Shown here: positions 1 through 6,276 of the stretch, in pieces
Position numbering within the stretch: position 1 is the first letter of the stretch
Layout: each line of letters opens with the position of its first letter
NCBI GenBank assembly: GCA_004356335.1
Contig: SMXP01000071.1
Coordinates: 1 to 8,033, forward strand
Source: Alphaproteobacteria bacterium
Lineage (GTDB): Bacteria; Pseudomonadota; Alphaproteobacteria; SMXP01
Direction of reading: 5' to 3'
Length of the DNA: 8,033 nt
The notes under the pieces: generated by a model
Seen by the model: the letters and a program-made list of their open reading frames with translations, nothing else
Told to the model about the DNA's origin: nothing
Database searches by the model: none
Program-made: the position numbers and the translations under genes

Positions 1-105
1 AGAGCAGCACATACGAAAAACCCACACGATTGCCTTTATGGGGCTCTGAAGACTTCTGCCTGTTCGCCGTAAATGTTGCAACCATTTAGAAATGTCGCAG
101 TTTGT

Positions 106-122
106 GCAAAGCAGAAATGTCA
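106..122 (+). repeat. Left inverted terminal motif of the IS
   Basis: GCAAAGCAGAAATGTCA matches the reverse complements of 911-927 (GCAAAGCTAAAATGTCA, two differences) and 887-903 (GCAAAGCGGGAATGTCA). It points inward, as a transposase-binding site in an inverted repeat should. Further AAATGTYGCA units lie outside it at 71-80 and 90-99. Confidence 0.65.
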
Positions 123-141
123 GTAGGAGCATAAGCGGCAT

Positions 142-188
142 CGGCCTGAAAGGTCGCAGACCCCCCGTATTAGAGAGCTTTCAGGCCG
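142..188. repeat. 11-bp inverted repeat downstream of the transposase ORF
   Basis: CGGCCTGAAAG (142-152) and CTTTCAGGCCG (178-188) are perfect reverse complements separated by 25 bases. A smaller hairpin, TCAGA-GGTG-TCTGA, follows at 191-204. In the direction of transposase transcription no T-run follows the stem, so a simple intrinsic terminator is not supported. It may be an RNA structure in the 3' part of the IS. Confidence 0.55.
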
Positions 189-213
189 TGTCAGAGGTGT
201 CTGAAGGGGATCT

Positions 214-849
214 CTAAGCGTAAACTTCACTATTTTTTGCCGCGATATGTTTGTCCACGAAAGACACGCGGCCGGGGGGTTTGCGCCCGGTTTTTTTGTA
301 GCGTGTTTTTTGTTTGCCAGCAGGCTTCTTGCGGGGAGGACCCTCGTTGTCCTGTATATTTTTGACATGGGCCAGAACCGCACTCAGACGTTTGTTCTCC
401 GTGATGGCTGCATGAGTCACACGCTGATCTTTATCAAAGACGTTGTAGGCGAGGGCGACGCCTTTCCACTTTACATCGAGCCGTCCATCCGGGTAAGCGA
501 AGGTGTCGACATATTTACCCACCAGACCGCGCGTCACCTTGAAGCCGTGATGTTCCGCCAGCATCTCTGCGGCTAATGTCGTGCCAAAGTCGGCGTAATT
601 CTCCCGGATCAGCTCAGGCACATAATCACGTTTGGCCCTGTGGATGTGATTGTTTGGTGTACGACCTCGGGCCTTGTGACGAAGGGAAGAAGCGCCTTGG
701 GTGCGATAGGCCCTTAAAAGGCGGTAGATTTGGCGCGCCGTCAGATTGAGAAGGTGTGCGCCAGCGGCAACCGTCAGCCTGTTATCGTCAATCTGTACCA
801 GCACCTCGATACGATTCAGCTCGCGTTCGCTCATCATCACCCATCCCAT
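214..849 (-). pseudogene. ISNCY-family transposase lacking the DDE catalytic core (in-frame internal deletion)
   Basis: The 211-residue ORF combines two separated parts of an ISNCY-type transposase. Residues 1-105 hold the N-terminal helix-turn-helix region, with MSERELNRIEVL at the start, TARQIYRLLRAYR as recognition helix, the RHKARGR...NNHIH linker, and the RENYADFG..LAAE.LAEHHGFKV stretch. Residues 106-165 hold the C-terminal stretch TRGLVGKYVDTFAYPDGRLD, VKWKG, NVFDKDQRVTHAAITENKRL. The rest is a basic tail. In full-length relatives the RNase H-like DDE domain lies between these blocks; here they join at about 528-545 with the frame intact. I chose ATG at 849 because GGAG lies seven bases upstream; ATG at 837 or 834 (MSEREL) and an upstream start at 873 are alternatives. 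A DNA-binding but catalytically dead protein might still be made and might bind the element ends, which is inference. Family assignment is from recalled family motifs. Confidence 0.75.
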
Positions 850-886
850 GCCCAATCTCCCAATGCGTTCCACTTCGCACCGAGAG

Positions 887-927
887 TGACATTCCCGCTT
901 TGCTTAGGGGTGACATTTTAGCTTTGC
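887..927 (-). repeat. Right terminal tandem motifs of the IS
   Basis: Two tandem copies of a 17-bp unit, TGACATTCCCGCTTTGC (887-903) and TGACATTTTAGCTTTGC (911-927), are spaced 24 bases apart. They lie directly upstream of the transposase ORF and are inverted relative to the motif at 106-122. They are the likely transposase-binding sites and may overlap the transposase promoter. Confidence 0.65.
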
Positions 928-945
928 TCCTACATCCATTTCGCG

Positions 946-961
946 CATAATAAATATTATG
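946..961. other. AT-rich perfect palindrome between the cupin gene and the IS end
   Basis: CATAATA-AA-TATTATG is a 7+2+7 inverted repeat in the short gap between the cupin stop codon and the right IS end. It could be a protein-binding site or a chance product of AT-rich DNA. It lacks the G+C stem of an intrinsic terminator. Confidence 0.3.
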
Positions 962-982
962 GAAAATAATAGGGGTACGAGA

Positions 983-1522
983 TCAGGCACTGGCATCAAT
1001 CAAAACAGCCACCAGCAACGCCGGATCCTCCCCATGATTGATCCAAGCATGGTTGGTCGCCCGTTGCACCACCACGTCGCCTTGTTTGAGGTCCACTTCA
1101 TCCTCGTCAAGTAACAGGGTGACCGCGCCGCGCAATAGAATAATAAAATCCAGCGTTGCGGTCTTGTGCATGGCGGGATGACGGCTGGTATCGACGCGGG
1201 CATGACCGGCACCGGCCATCTCAAAAGCGGCGGCTGTCGCGGCGTCAAGCTCAGCTCTTTCCTCCGCCGTCATGTTTTTGTTTTCCGGCGATACAATGAA
1301 ATATCGGAAAGTAACGCCTCCCTTGGGCGGCTCCAGCGAGATATCGCCAAGCACGGTGTCCTCTTTGCCGGTCAGATCGGGGTTTTGCCCCTTGCAGATC
1401 CATAACTCACCAACGCCGTAACCGGCTTCTTCCATGATCTTGCCGGCGGGACCATTGAGCCAAACTTTGGATTTACCGTTTGGACCCTGATCCGTCACAA
1501 CGCGTCTTAGTGTTTCCAACAT
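983..1522 (-). CDS. Single-domain cupin protein
   Basis: The 179-residue protein has a C-terminal cupin barrel (about residues 107-176). Motif 1 reads H115...H119-x-T-x-T-x-D125-F...G132; motif 2 reads G148-D-V-V-V-Q-R...H158-x-x-x-N162. The histidines are plausible metal ligands. The usual motif-1 glutamate is replaced by aspartate (D125), and the proline and glycine common in motif 2 are replaced by R-A. Residues 1-80 form a polar N-terminal extension without a signal peptide, so the protein is probably cytoplasmic. The specific reaction cannot be deduced; cupins include dioxygenases, isomerases and small-molecule binders. The ATG start is supported by AAGGGAGA at 1537-1530, eight bases upstream. 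It follows the hydrolase gene after 18 bases and is probably the last gene of the operon. The IS begins about 50 bases beyond it. Confidence 0.85.
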   Translation of the reverse strand: MLETLRRVVTDQGPNGKSKVWLNGPAGKIMEEAGYGVGELWICKGQNPDLTGKEDTVLGDISLEPPKGGVTFRYFIVSPENKNMTAEERAELDAATAAAFEMAGAGHARVDTSRHPAMHKTATLDFIILLRGAVTLLLDEDEVDLKQGDVVVQRATNHAWINHGEDPALLVAVLIDASA

Positions 1523-1540
1523 GACTGAGTCTCCCTTGCC

Positions 1541-2332
1541 TTAAAACTCAAGAACCATGCCGTCATAGGCCGGCTCGATGCCGGGCGGTAATTCCCGTTT
1601 GAGGGTTTGATAGTCAAGATCGAAATGCAAATTGGTCAATAGGGCGCGCCGTGGCTGTACGCGCTCAATCCATTCCAGTGTCATGGCCAAATGAGCGTGG
1701 GTCGGATGGGGGTCGTAGCGCAAGCAATCGACAATCCAGGTGTCGATACCTTCCAGCACGGCAAAACTTTCGTCAGGCAAACCGACCGCATCGCTGGTAT
1801 AAGCCACGGGTCCGAAACGAAAACCGAGAGAGGGTACGTTGCCGTGATCTTGCCGGAACGGGACGGCGGCAACACGACCGCCCTTCCCCTCTATTGAAAG
1901 CTCATCTCCCGGTGCGGCAAGATCGTGCATCTTTAGGATTGCCGGATATTGGCTGTCGTCGAGTTGTTCGAAGCAATAATCGAAACGCCGAAGCAGTATT
2001 TCTTGGGTTTGGCCGGCCGCATATACGTTCACCCGGCTGCGCATGTTGATCGCCACCATGCGCAAGTCATCGATGCCGTGGGTCTGATCCGCGTGTTCGT
2101 GGGTAAACAAGACCGCATCGAGTTCACCCACCTTGGCATCCAATAATTGCTCACGCATATCCGGCGACGTATCGACCAAAACCCGTGTGGTGTTTTCGCC
2201 ATCGCCCTGCTCGACCAAAAGGGAACAACGGCGACGGCGGTTCTTTGGTTCGTTGGGATCGCAACCACCCCAATGACCGCCTATGCGCGGCACACCGCCC
2301 GATGAGCCGCACCCGAGAATAGTCAGCTTCAT
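1541..2332 (-). CDS. MBL-fold metallo-hydrolase, PhnP/RNase Z-like group
   Basis: The 263-residue protein has a metallo-beta-lactamase fold. It opens with MKLTILGCGSSGGVPRIGG, typical of the PhnP-like branch, and a Cys/Arg-rich stretch C24...RRRRCS. The metal motif is T-H78-E-H80-A-D82-Q-T-H85-G. Further probable ligands are H163 (QDHG), D181 (YTSDAV) and H235 (NLHFDLDY). Glutamine follows D82 where many family members have histidine; as I recall this is common in alphaproteobacterial members, with the nearby H85 retained. PhnP itself is a cyclic phosphodiesterase, but no phn genes are near and the order tatD-MBL is a housekeeping arrangement, so I do not call it phnP. ATG at 2332 overlaps the tatD stop codon as ATGA, suggesting translational coupling. 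A TTG at 2341 in the same frame is a weaker alternative. Confidence 0.9.
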   Translation of the reverse strand: MKLTILGCGSSGGVPRIGGHWGGCDPNEPKNRRRRCSLLVEQGDGENTTRVLVDTSPDMREQLLDAKVGELDAVLFTHEHADQTHGIDDLRMVAINMRSRVNVYAAGQTQEILLRRFDYCFEQLDDSQYPAILKMHDLAAPGDELSIEGKGGRVAAVPFRQDHGNVPSLGFRFGPVAYTSDAVGLPDESFAVLEGIDTWIVDCLRYDPHPTHAHLAMTLEWIERVQPRRALLTNLHFDLDYQTLKRELPPGIEPAYDGMVLEF

Positions 2333-3123
2333 GATCGGCAATCGTCCGGTCGCTGTGCTTTAGCAAAAAGGGCAAAGAAATTATCCGAAGTAATGCGCGC
2401 AAGTTCCTGCAATGAAACACCTTTTATCTCGGCCACCCTTTCGGCTGTGTGCACCACGAAGGCCGGCTCGTTTCGTTTGCCTCGATTGGGCATGGGCGCC
2501 AAATAAGGCGCGTCGGTCTCGACAATTAACCGGTCGAGCGGGATCTCCGCAACAATCGAACGCAATTCATGGGCGTTCTTGAACGTCACGATTCCGGAGA
2601 TGGAGATATAGAGCCCCAGCTCGATCGCCGCTTGGGCCAAGGGTTGACGGGAACTGAAGCAATGCATCACGCCGCCAAAGTTCCCCTCGGCCATTTCACT
2701 GCGTAAGATATCTGCCGTGTCGTCTTCCGCATCGCGACTATGGACAATAAGCGGCAATCCGGTTTCCCGCGCAGCGGCAATATGGCATCGAAAGCTGCGC
2801 TTTTGGGCCTCGCGCGGGCTATGTTCATAATAATAATCAAGCCCGGTCTCGCCGATGCCGATCACCTTAGGATCCTTGGCAAAATCCATAAGGTCCGTGG
2901 TGCTTGCCCCGCCCTCCTGTGTGACTTCGTGCGGATGAACACCAATTGTGCAATAGATATGGTCAAATCGCGCGGCTATATGGCGTACTTGGTCGAAGCG
3001 GCTGAGCTGGGTGCAGATGGTTAGCATTGTGGTCACGCCAACCGCCCGCGCGCGTTCCACGACCCCATCCAATTCATCCTTGAAATCAGGAAAGTCCAAA
3101 TGGCAGTGACTATCTACGAGCAT
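2329..3123 (-). CDS. tatD: TatD family metal-dependent hydrolase
   Basis: The 264-residue protein is full length for the TatD family of TIM-barrel metal-dependent deoxyribonucleases. Visible signatures in order are D4-S-H6-C-H8-L-D10 at the N terminus, G61-V-H-P-H65, I90-G-E92-T-G-L-D96 (bridging glutamate), V127-H128-S-R-D131, M153-H154-C-F, and E202-T-D204-A-P-Y-L. All expected metal ligands (H6, H8, E92, H128, H154, D204) are present. Family members are cytoplasmic 3'-5' DNases linked to DNA repair or fragment turnover; the in vivo substrate here is unknown. The gene starts 21 bases after holB and overlaps the next gene by four bases. In many alphaproteobacteria metG lies between holB and tatD, but not here. 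The sequence upstream of the ATG has only a weak ribosome-binding site. Confidence 0.94.
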   Translation of the reverse strand: MLVDSHCHLDFPDFKDELDGVVERARAVGVTTMLTICTQLSRFDQVRHIAARFDHIYCTIGVHPHEVTQEGGASTTDLMDFAKDPKVIGIGETGLDYYYEHSPREAQKRSFRCHIAAARETGLPLIVHSRDAEDDTADILRSEMAEGNFGGVMHCFSSRQPLAQAAIELGLYISISGIVTFKNAHELRSIVAEIPLDRLIVETDAPYLAPMPNRGKRNEPAFVVHTAERVAEIKGVSLQELARITSDNFFALFAKAQRPDDCRS

Positions 3124-3144
3124 GGCAAATCAATTCAATAATGT

Positions 3145-4245
3145 TTACGCTGCTGTGCAGGTCTTTTGAATTTTATAAAATGCCTGAAGGATCGTTTGCT
3201 TGCGATCCAAGTTGAGCGCATCGGCCTTTTTCTGGAGGGCACCCACTTCTTCCCAGGCCGTGACCCATCGATCGAGCGGTGCCAGCTTCACCACATTGTT
3301 CATAACAGTTTGTTCGTTATCCACTGCCTCGCCATGGGCAATTCCCGTCGCCCCGCCCTCAACCATGCGCCGCAACCATTCGCTGAGCAGGTCCAACGCT
3401 ATGGAGAAGGGTCCATCATCGCTTCCTTTGGCTAGGCGCTCGCTTAAGCTCATGAGAGCTTTGTCCGGCAAGGACGGCAACTGACCGAGAAGTTCATTCA
3501 AATCCGCATAAATATCGAGCCCGCCTTGCTGTGCTAAGGCTAAGGCACGCCCCGGACTATTTTGTGCCAGATTGACCAGGCCGCCAATCTGTTTGGCGGT
3601 GAGTGTGGGATCACAGCGCGCCACAATGTGACGTGCCTGTTCCTCACTTGGCGGTGTAAGATTTAGGCGCCGGCATCGGGATCTAATTGTTGCCAGAAGA
3701 CGTCCCGGTGCATGAGATATGACAATGAGGATGGATTTTGCCGGTGGCTCTTCTAATGTTTTCAACAGCGCATTGCCGGCGGCCGCATTCATGTCGTCAG
3801 CCGGATCGATAATACATACGCGCCACCCTCCTTCGCTGGCCGAAAGGCCAAAGAAATTATTGATACGACGCACCTCATCGACCGTTAGTACCGTCTTGAG
3901 ACGCTTTCGCGCCGAATCCCAGGGTCTTCTCAAAACAAGAAGATTACCGTGGCTCATGGCCGCAATGCGCCTGGCCACCGGGTCGTTGGGATCGACGTTA
4001 AGACCGGCTTTATGATCCTTGGGAACTTGATCTCCATGACGCAATAAAAATCGCGCCATCCGATAGGCTAAAGTTGCCTTGCCAATTCCTGGAGGCCCGG
4101 CAAACAACCAAGCGTGGGCCAGCCGACCCGAGGCAAATGTCTCGATGATCGTCCGCTCGGCCAATTCGTGTCCGACTAATTCCGCCGTTTCGCGCGGATG
4201 CGGATAGTCGGCGATGCGATCGCTATCGACCGGCCCCTCACTCAT
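3145..4245 (-). CDS. holB: DNA polymerase III subunit delta'
   Basis: The 366-residue protein is the delta' subunit of the clamp-loader complex, which opens the sliding beta clamp during replication. It is AAA+-like: A45-W-L-F-A-G-P-P-G-I-G-K56-A is a P-loop in which Ala57 replaces the usual Ser/Thr, so nucleotide hydrolysis is not expected, as is normal for delta'. A Walker B-like IIDPADDMN (145-153), the family signature NALLKTLEEPP (158-168) and the S189-R-C motif follow. The cysteine cluster of the E. coli zinc module is absent. The C-terminal half is the helical collar domain. The start ATG overlaps the tmk stop codon as ATGA, so the two are probably translationally coupled. The gene ends at TAA 21 bases before tatD. 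Confidence 0.94.
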   Translation of the reverse strand: MSEGPVDSDRIADYPHPRETAELVGHELAERTIIETFASGRLAHAWLFAGPPGIGKATLAYRMARFLLRHGDQVPKDHKAGLNVDPNDPVARRIAAMSHGNLLVLRRPWDSARKRLKTVLTVDEVRRINNFFGLSASEGGWRVCIIDPADDMNAAAGNALLKTLEEPPAKSILIVISHAPGRLLATIRSRCRRLNLTPPSEEQARHIVARCDPTLTAKQIGGLVNLAQNSPGRALALAQQGGLDIYADLNELLGQLPSLPDKALMSLSERLAKGSDDGPFSIALDLLSEWLRRMVEGGATGIAHGEAVDNEQTVMNNVVKLAPLDRWVTAWEEVGALQKKADALNLDRKQTILQAFYKIQKTCTAA

Positions 4246-4913
4246 GGTGTTGCGTCCTTGTCAAACGGTCCGAATTTTTTCTCTACAACGGACCAAATAT
4301 CCTTGGCGATCATCTCGACCGACCGAGTCCCGTCAATGACAACGCAGCGATCCGGTTCCTGCTCGGCAATATGGAGAAAGCCCTGACGAAGCCGCTCGTG
4401 GAACAGGATATCCATTCGCTCGTATCGATTTTCGTCCGCGCCGCGCCTGTCGGCTCGGGTCAATCCCTGGCCCACCGGAAGGTCCAGAATGATCGTTAAG
4501 TCAGGCAGATGGTGTCCCACCACAATATCCTGCAACATTCGGATGGCTTCCTGGCCGACGCCTCCTGCCATGCCCTGATAGGCCATTGTTGAATCGATGA
4601 AGCGATCGCTTATCACCCATTGCCCGTTTTGTAGAGCGGGTAATATGAGATTTTGTAAATGTTCGTGACGGGCGGCAAAATTGAGTAAAGCTTCGGTCAG
4701 CGGCGACCAGCGGTCGGTCCGGCCCGTGACGAGCAATTGGCGGATCTGTTCGGCGCCTGGGGGCCCACCGGGTTCGCGCGTGCGCACCACATCGAGACCC
4801 TGTGCGTCGAGCCGATCGGCAAGCAAGGCAAGCTGAGTCGTCTTGCCGGCGCCCTCTCCGCCCTCGAAGGTGATCAGTTTGCCCGGATGGGCGTTTTCAG
4901 AAGACGGCGCCAT
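4242..4913 (-). CDS. tmk: Thymidylate kinase (dTMP kinase)
   Basis: The 223-residue protein phosphorylates dTMP to dTDP with ATP, feeding dTTP synthesis in the cytoplasm. The P-loop is F16-E-G-G-E-G-A-G-K24-T-T. The dTMP-binding motifs T45-R-E-P-G-G50 and D103-R-F (in ISDRFIDSTMAYQG) are intact. The LID segment R153-A-D-R-R-G...E-N-R-Y-E165 is arginine-rich while the P-loop lacks an arginine, matching the E. coli-like type. Length is normal apart from a short polar N-terminal extension. The start ATG is supported by AAAAGGG seven bases upstream. It follows the carboxypeptidase gene after 36 bases and overlaps holB by four bases, a common partnership in which dTTP supply and the clamp loader are co-expressed. 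Confidence 0.96.
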   Translation of the reverse strand: MAPSSENAHPGKLITFEGGEGAGKTTQLALLADRLDAQGLDVVRTREPGGPPGAEQIRQLLVTGRTDRWSPLTEALLNFAARHEHLQNLILPALQNGQWVISDRFIDSTMAYQGMAGGVGQEAIRMLQDIVVGHHLPDLTIILDLPVGQGLTRADRRGADENRYERMDILFHERLRQGFLHIAEQEPDRCVVIDGTRSVEMIAKDIWSVVEKKFGPFDKDATP

Positions 4914-4949
4914 GGCACCCTTTTACCGGTCCCGGGCGGCAGTGACAAT

Positions 4950-6098
4950 TCAGTTGGTGGAAAACTGTTCCGAAACCAGGTGAATGACGGCGGCGCCGAG
5001 TTTTCCGAATAACCCCATGGGTTCGACTGTTTCCGTCGCATAGAGGGGCTGAACCACATCCGGCAGATCGGGAACCGTCACCTTCAATTCGGCAATTTGA
5101 TCGCCTTTGGTGACCGGTGCGCTTATCGGACCCACATAATTGATCGTCACGCGCATCTTGCGGCGGTCTTCTCTCCTTAAAATCATATTCACGGAATCGC
5201 GTATTTCGAGCCCAACCTCGCCCCTGCTTCCTTGCCAAATGTCAGCCGTACCGACCACTTCGCCGCCCGCATACAAAGGATATAACTTGAAATCGCGAAA
5301 GCCGACGCGCAACAGTCTCTGGGCTTCCGTCGACCGCCGGTTTTCCGACTCAAGGCCATTGATCACCAAGATGAGGCGCCTGCCATCCTGTACTGCCGAT
5401 GCCGTTAACCCGTATCCCGAACCTTCCGTCATGCCCGTCTTAAGGCCGTCGGCCCCGATATTTGCGTAGATTAAGGGGTTGCGGTTCGGTTGTGTGATGT
5501 CACTCCAGGTAAATTCCTCGACGCTGAAATATTTATAATAGTCGGGAAATTCACTGATGATATGTTTGGCCAGCAGGGCTAATTCTCGCGCCGTCATTAA
5601 GTGATCCTCAACGGGCATACCGTGGGAATTAGCGAAAGTTGATTTTTCAAAACCAATGACTTCACGACCATAGCGCGTCATTTCGCGCGCAAAGGCCGCC
5701 TCGCTGCCGCTAATCCCTTCGGCGACGACAACGCACGCATCGTTACCCGAATGCACGATAATACCCATGATGAGGTCTTCGATCCGAATTTCGGTATCCA
5801 CAAGTACCCACATTTTGCTGCCGCCCATGCGCCAGGCTCTCTCGCTGACATGAAACGTATCATCCAGAGAAAGGCCCCCGTCTTTGAGATGGCTGAACAA
5901 AACGGCTATGGTCATAAGCTTGGACATGGAAGCCGGCGGCATCAATTCATCGGCGTTCTTTTCAAAAAGAACATTCCCCGTTTCGTAATCCATCAGGATT
6001 GCATATTGCGCTCGTGTTTCGAGGGGCGCACCAAAAGCCGGTAGTGCCGGCCAAAGAGCCAACACGAAAGCGATAACGGAAGCCGATATTTTCCTCAT
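4950..6098 (-). CDS. D-alanyl-D-alanine carboxypeptidase (PBP5/6 type, peptidase S11)
   Basis: The 382-residue protein is a low-molecular-weight penicillin-binding protein that removes the terminal D-Ala from peptidoglycan pentapeptides in the periplasm. A Sec signal peptide covers residues 1-23 (basic MRK, hydrophobic core, cleavage near AFG-AP). The active-site motifs are S57-M-S-K60, S117-G-N119 and K220-T-G222, in normal spacing. Residues about 270-355 fit the PBP5 C-terminal beta domain. The end (about 357-376, GLFGKLGAAVIHLV) resembles the amphipathic membrane anchor of PBP5/6. In alphaproteobacteria this gene is usually labelled dacC or dacF; I leave the symbol open. The start ATG has only a weak upstream ribosome-binding site. 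A RIME-like repeat separates it from rlpA, so it may have its own promoter in the 60 bases before the ATG, though no clear -35/-10 pair is visible. Confidence 0.95.
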   Translation of the reverse strand: MRKISASVIAFVLALWPALPAFGAPLETRAQYAILMDYETGNVLFEKNADELMPPASMSKLMTIAVLFSHLKDGGLSLDDTFHVSERAWRMGGSKMWVLVDTEIRIEDLIMGIIVHSGNDACVVVAEGISGSEAAFAREMTRYGREVIGFEKSTFANSHGMPVEDHLMTARELALLAKHIISEFPDYYKYFSVEEFTWSDITQPNRNPLIYANIGADGLKTGMTEGSGYGLTASAVQDGRRLILVINGLESENRRSTEAQRLLRVGFRDFKLYPLYAGGEVVGTADIWQGSRGEVGLEIRDSVNMILRREDRRKMRVTINYVGPISAPVTKGDQIAELKVTVPDLPDVVQPLYATETVEPMGLFGKLGAAVIHLVSEQFSTN

Positions 6099-6157
6099 AA
6101 TGGACCCACTTGATTTTTACTTACTCAGACTATCTGTTCGTTGCGACCACGTAGAGC

Positions 6158-6263
6158 TAGAGTGTTTCCAGGAAAAGTGGCCACCGGTTTTCCGTCCGGA
6201 AACACGATAAAACAACAACTTAGGGTCAGGTTTTGATTCCATCAAAACCGGAAAGACCCTAAG
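6158..6263 (+). repeat. RIME-like two-hairpin intergenic repeat, copy 1
   Basis: This 106-bp element fills most of the gap between rlpA and the carboxypeptidase gene. The first palindrome pairs GTGTTTCC (6162-6169) with GGAAACAC (6198-6205) around the conserved core AAGTGGCCACCGGTT (6175-6189). A linker, AAAACAACAA, follows. The second palindrome pairs CTTAGGGTC (6219-6227) with GACCCTAAG (6255-6263) and, inside it, GGTTTTGAT (6229-6237) with ATCAAAACC (6241-6249). This architecture matches the RIME/REP-like elements known from Rhizobiales. A related copy in opposite orientation lies at 7407-7511. Confidence 0.8.
6210..6263 (-). terminator. Possible rlpA transcription terminator or attenuator inside RIME copy 1
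   Basis: For transcripts leaving rlpA leftward, the nested hairpin 6219-6263 forms a stem of nine plus nine base pairs. It is followed on that strand by TTGTTGTTTT, a moderately T-rich tract. It could stop or reduce transcription into the carboxypeptidase gene, or stabilise the rlpA mRNA end. The palindrome is certain; its role as terminator is inference. Confidence 0.35.
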
Positions 6264-6276
6264 TCCTAAAGCATGT

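Larger units (their letters stand above)
61..935 (-). mobile_element. Degenerate ISNCY-type insertion sequence (internal deletion derivative)
   Basis: This is an insertion-sequence remnant containing one transposase-derived ORF flanked by inverted terminal motifs. The right edge is well supported: copies of a 17-bp motif at 887-903 and 911-927 (TGACATT...GCTTTGC), the outer one followed by GCTCCTAC. On the left, 106-122 reads GCAAAGCAGAAATGTCA and is followed by GTAGGAGC, the same motif in inverted orientation. Related AAATGTYGCA units occur at 71-80 and 90-99. The transposase has lost its catalytic core, so the element cannot move by itself. The outer left boundary is uncertain and I could not identify a target-site duplication. 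The full-length relatives I know of carry a transposase of roughly 400-480 residues, so about 0.7 kb is probably missing. Confidence 0.7.

Noticed and set aside
247..576. 109-residue plus-strand ORF opposite the transposase
   Set aside because: It is the antisense shadow of the transposase fragment and has no family-like features.
1541..2332. Carbon-phosphorus lyase accessory phosphodiesterase phnP
   Set aside because: The fold is PhnP-like, but no phn genes are present and the protein sits in the housekeeping tatD-MBL arrangement, so the substrate cannot be assigned.
3145..4245. Broken P-loop (GKA instead of GKS/T) in holB as sign of a defective gene
   Set aside because: Delta' subunits normally do not hydrolyse ATP and often have degenerate P-loops; the rest of the protein is intact.
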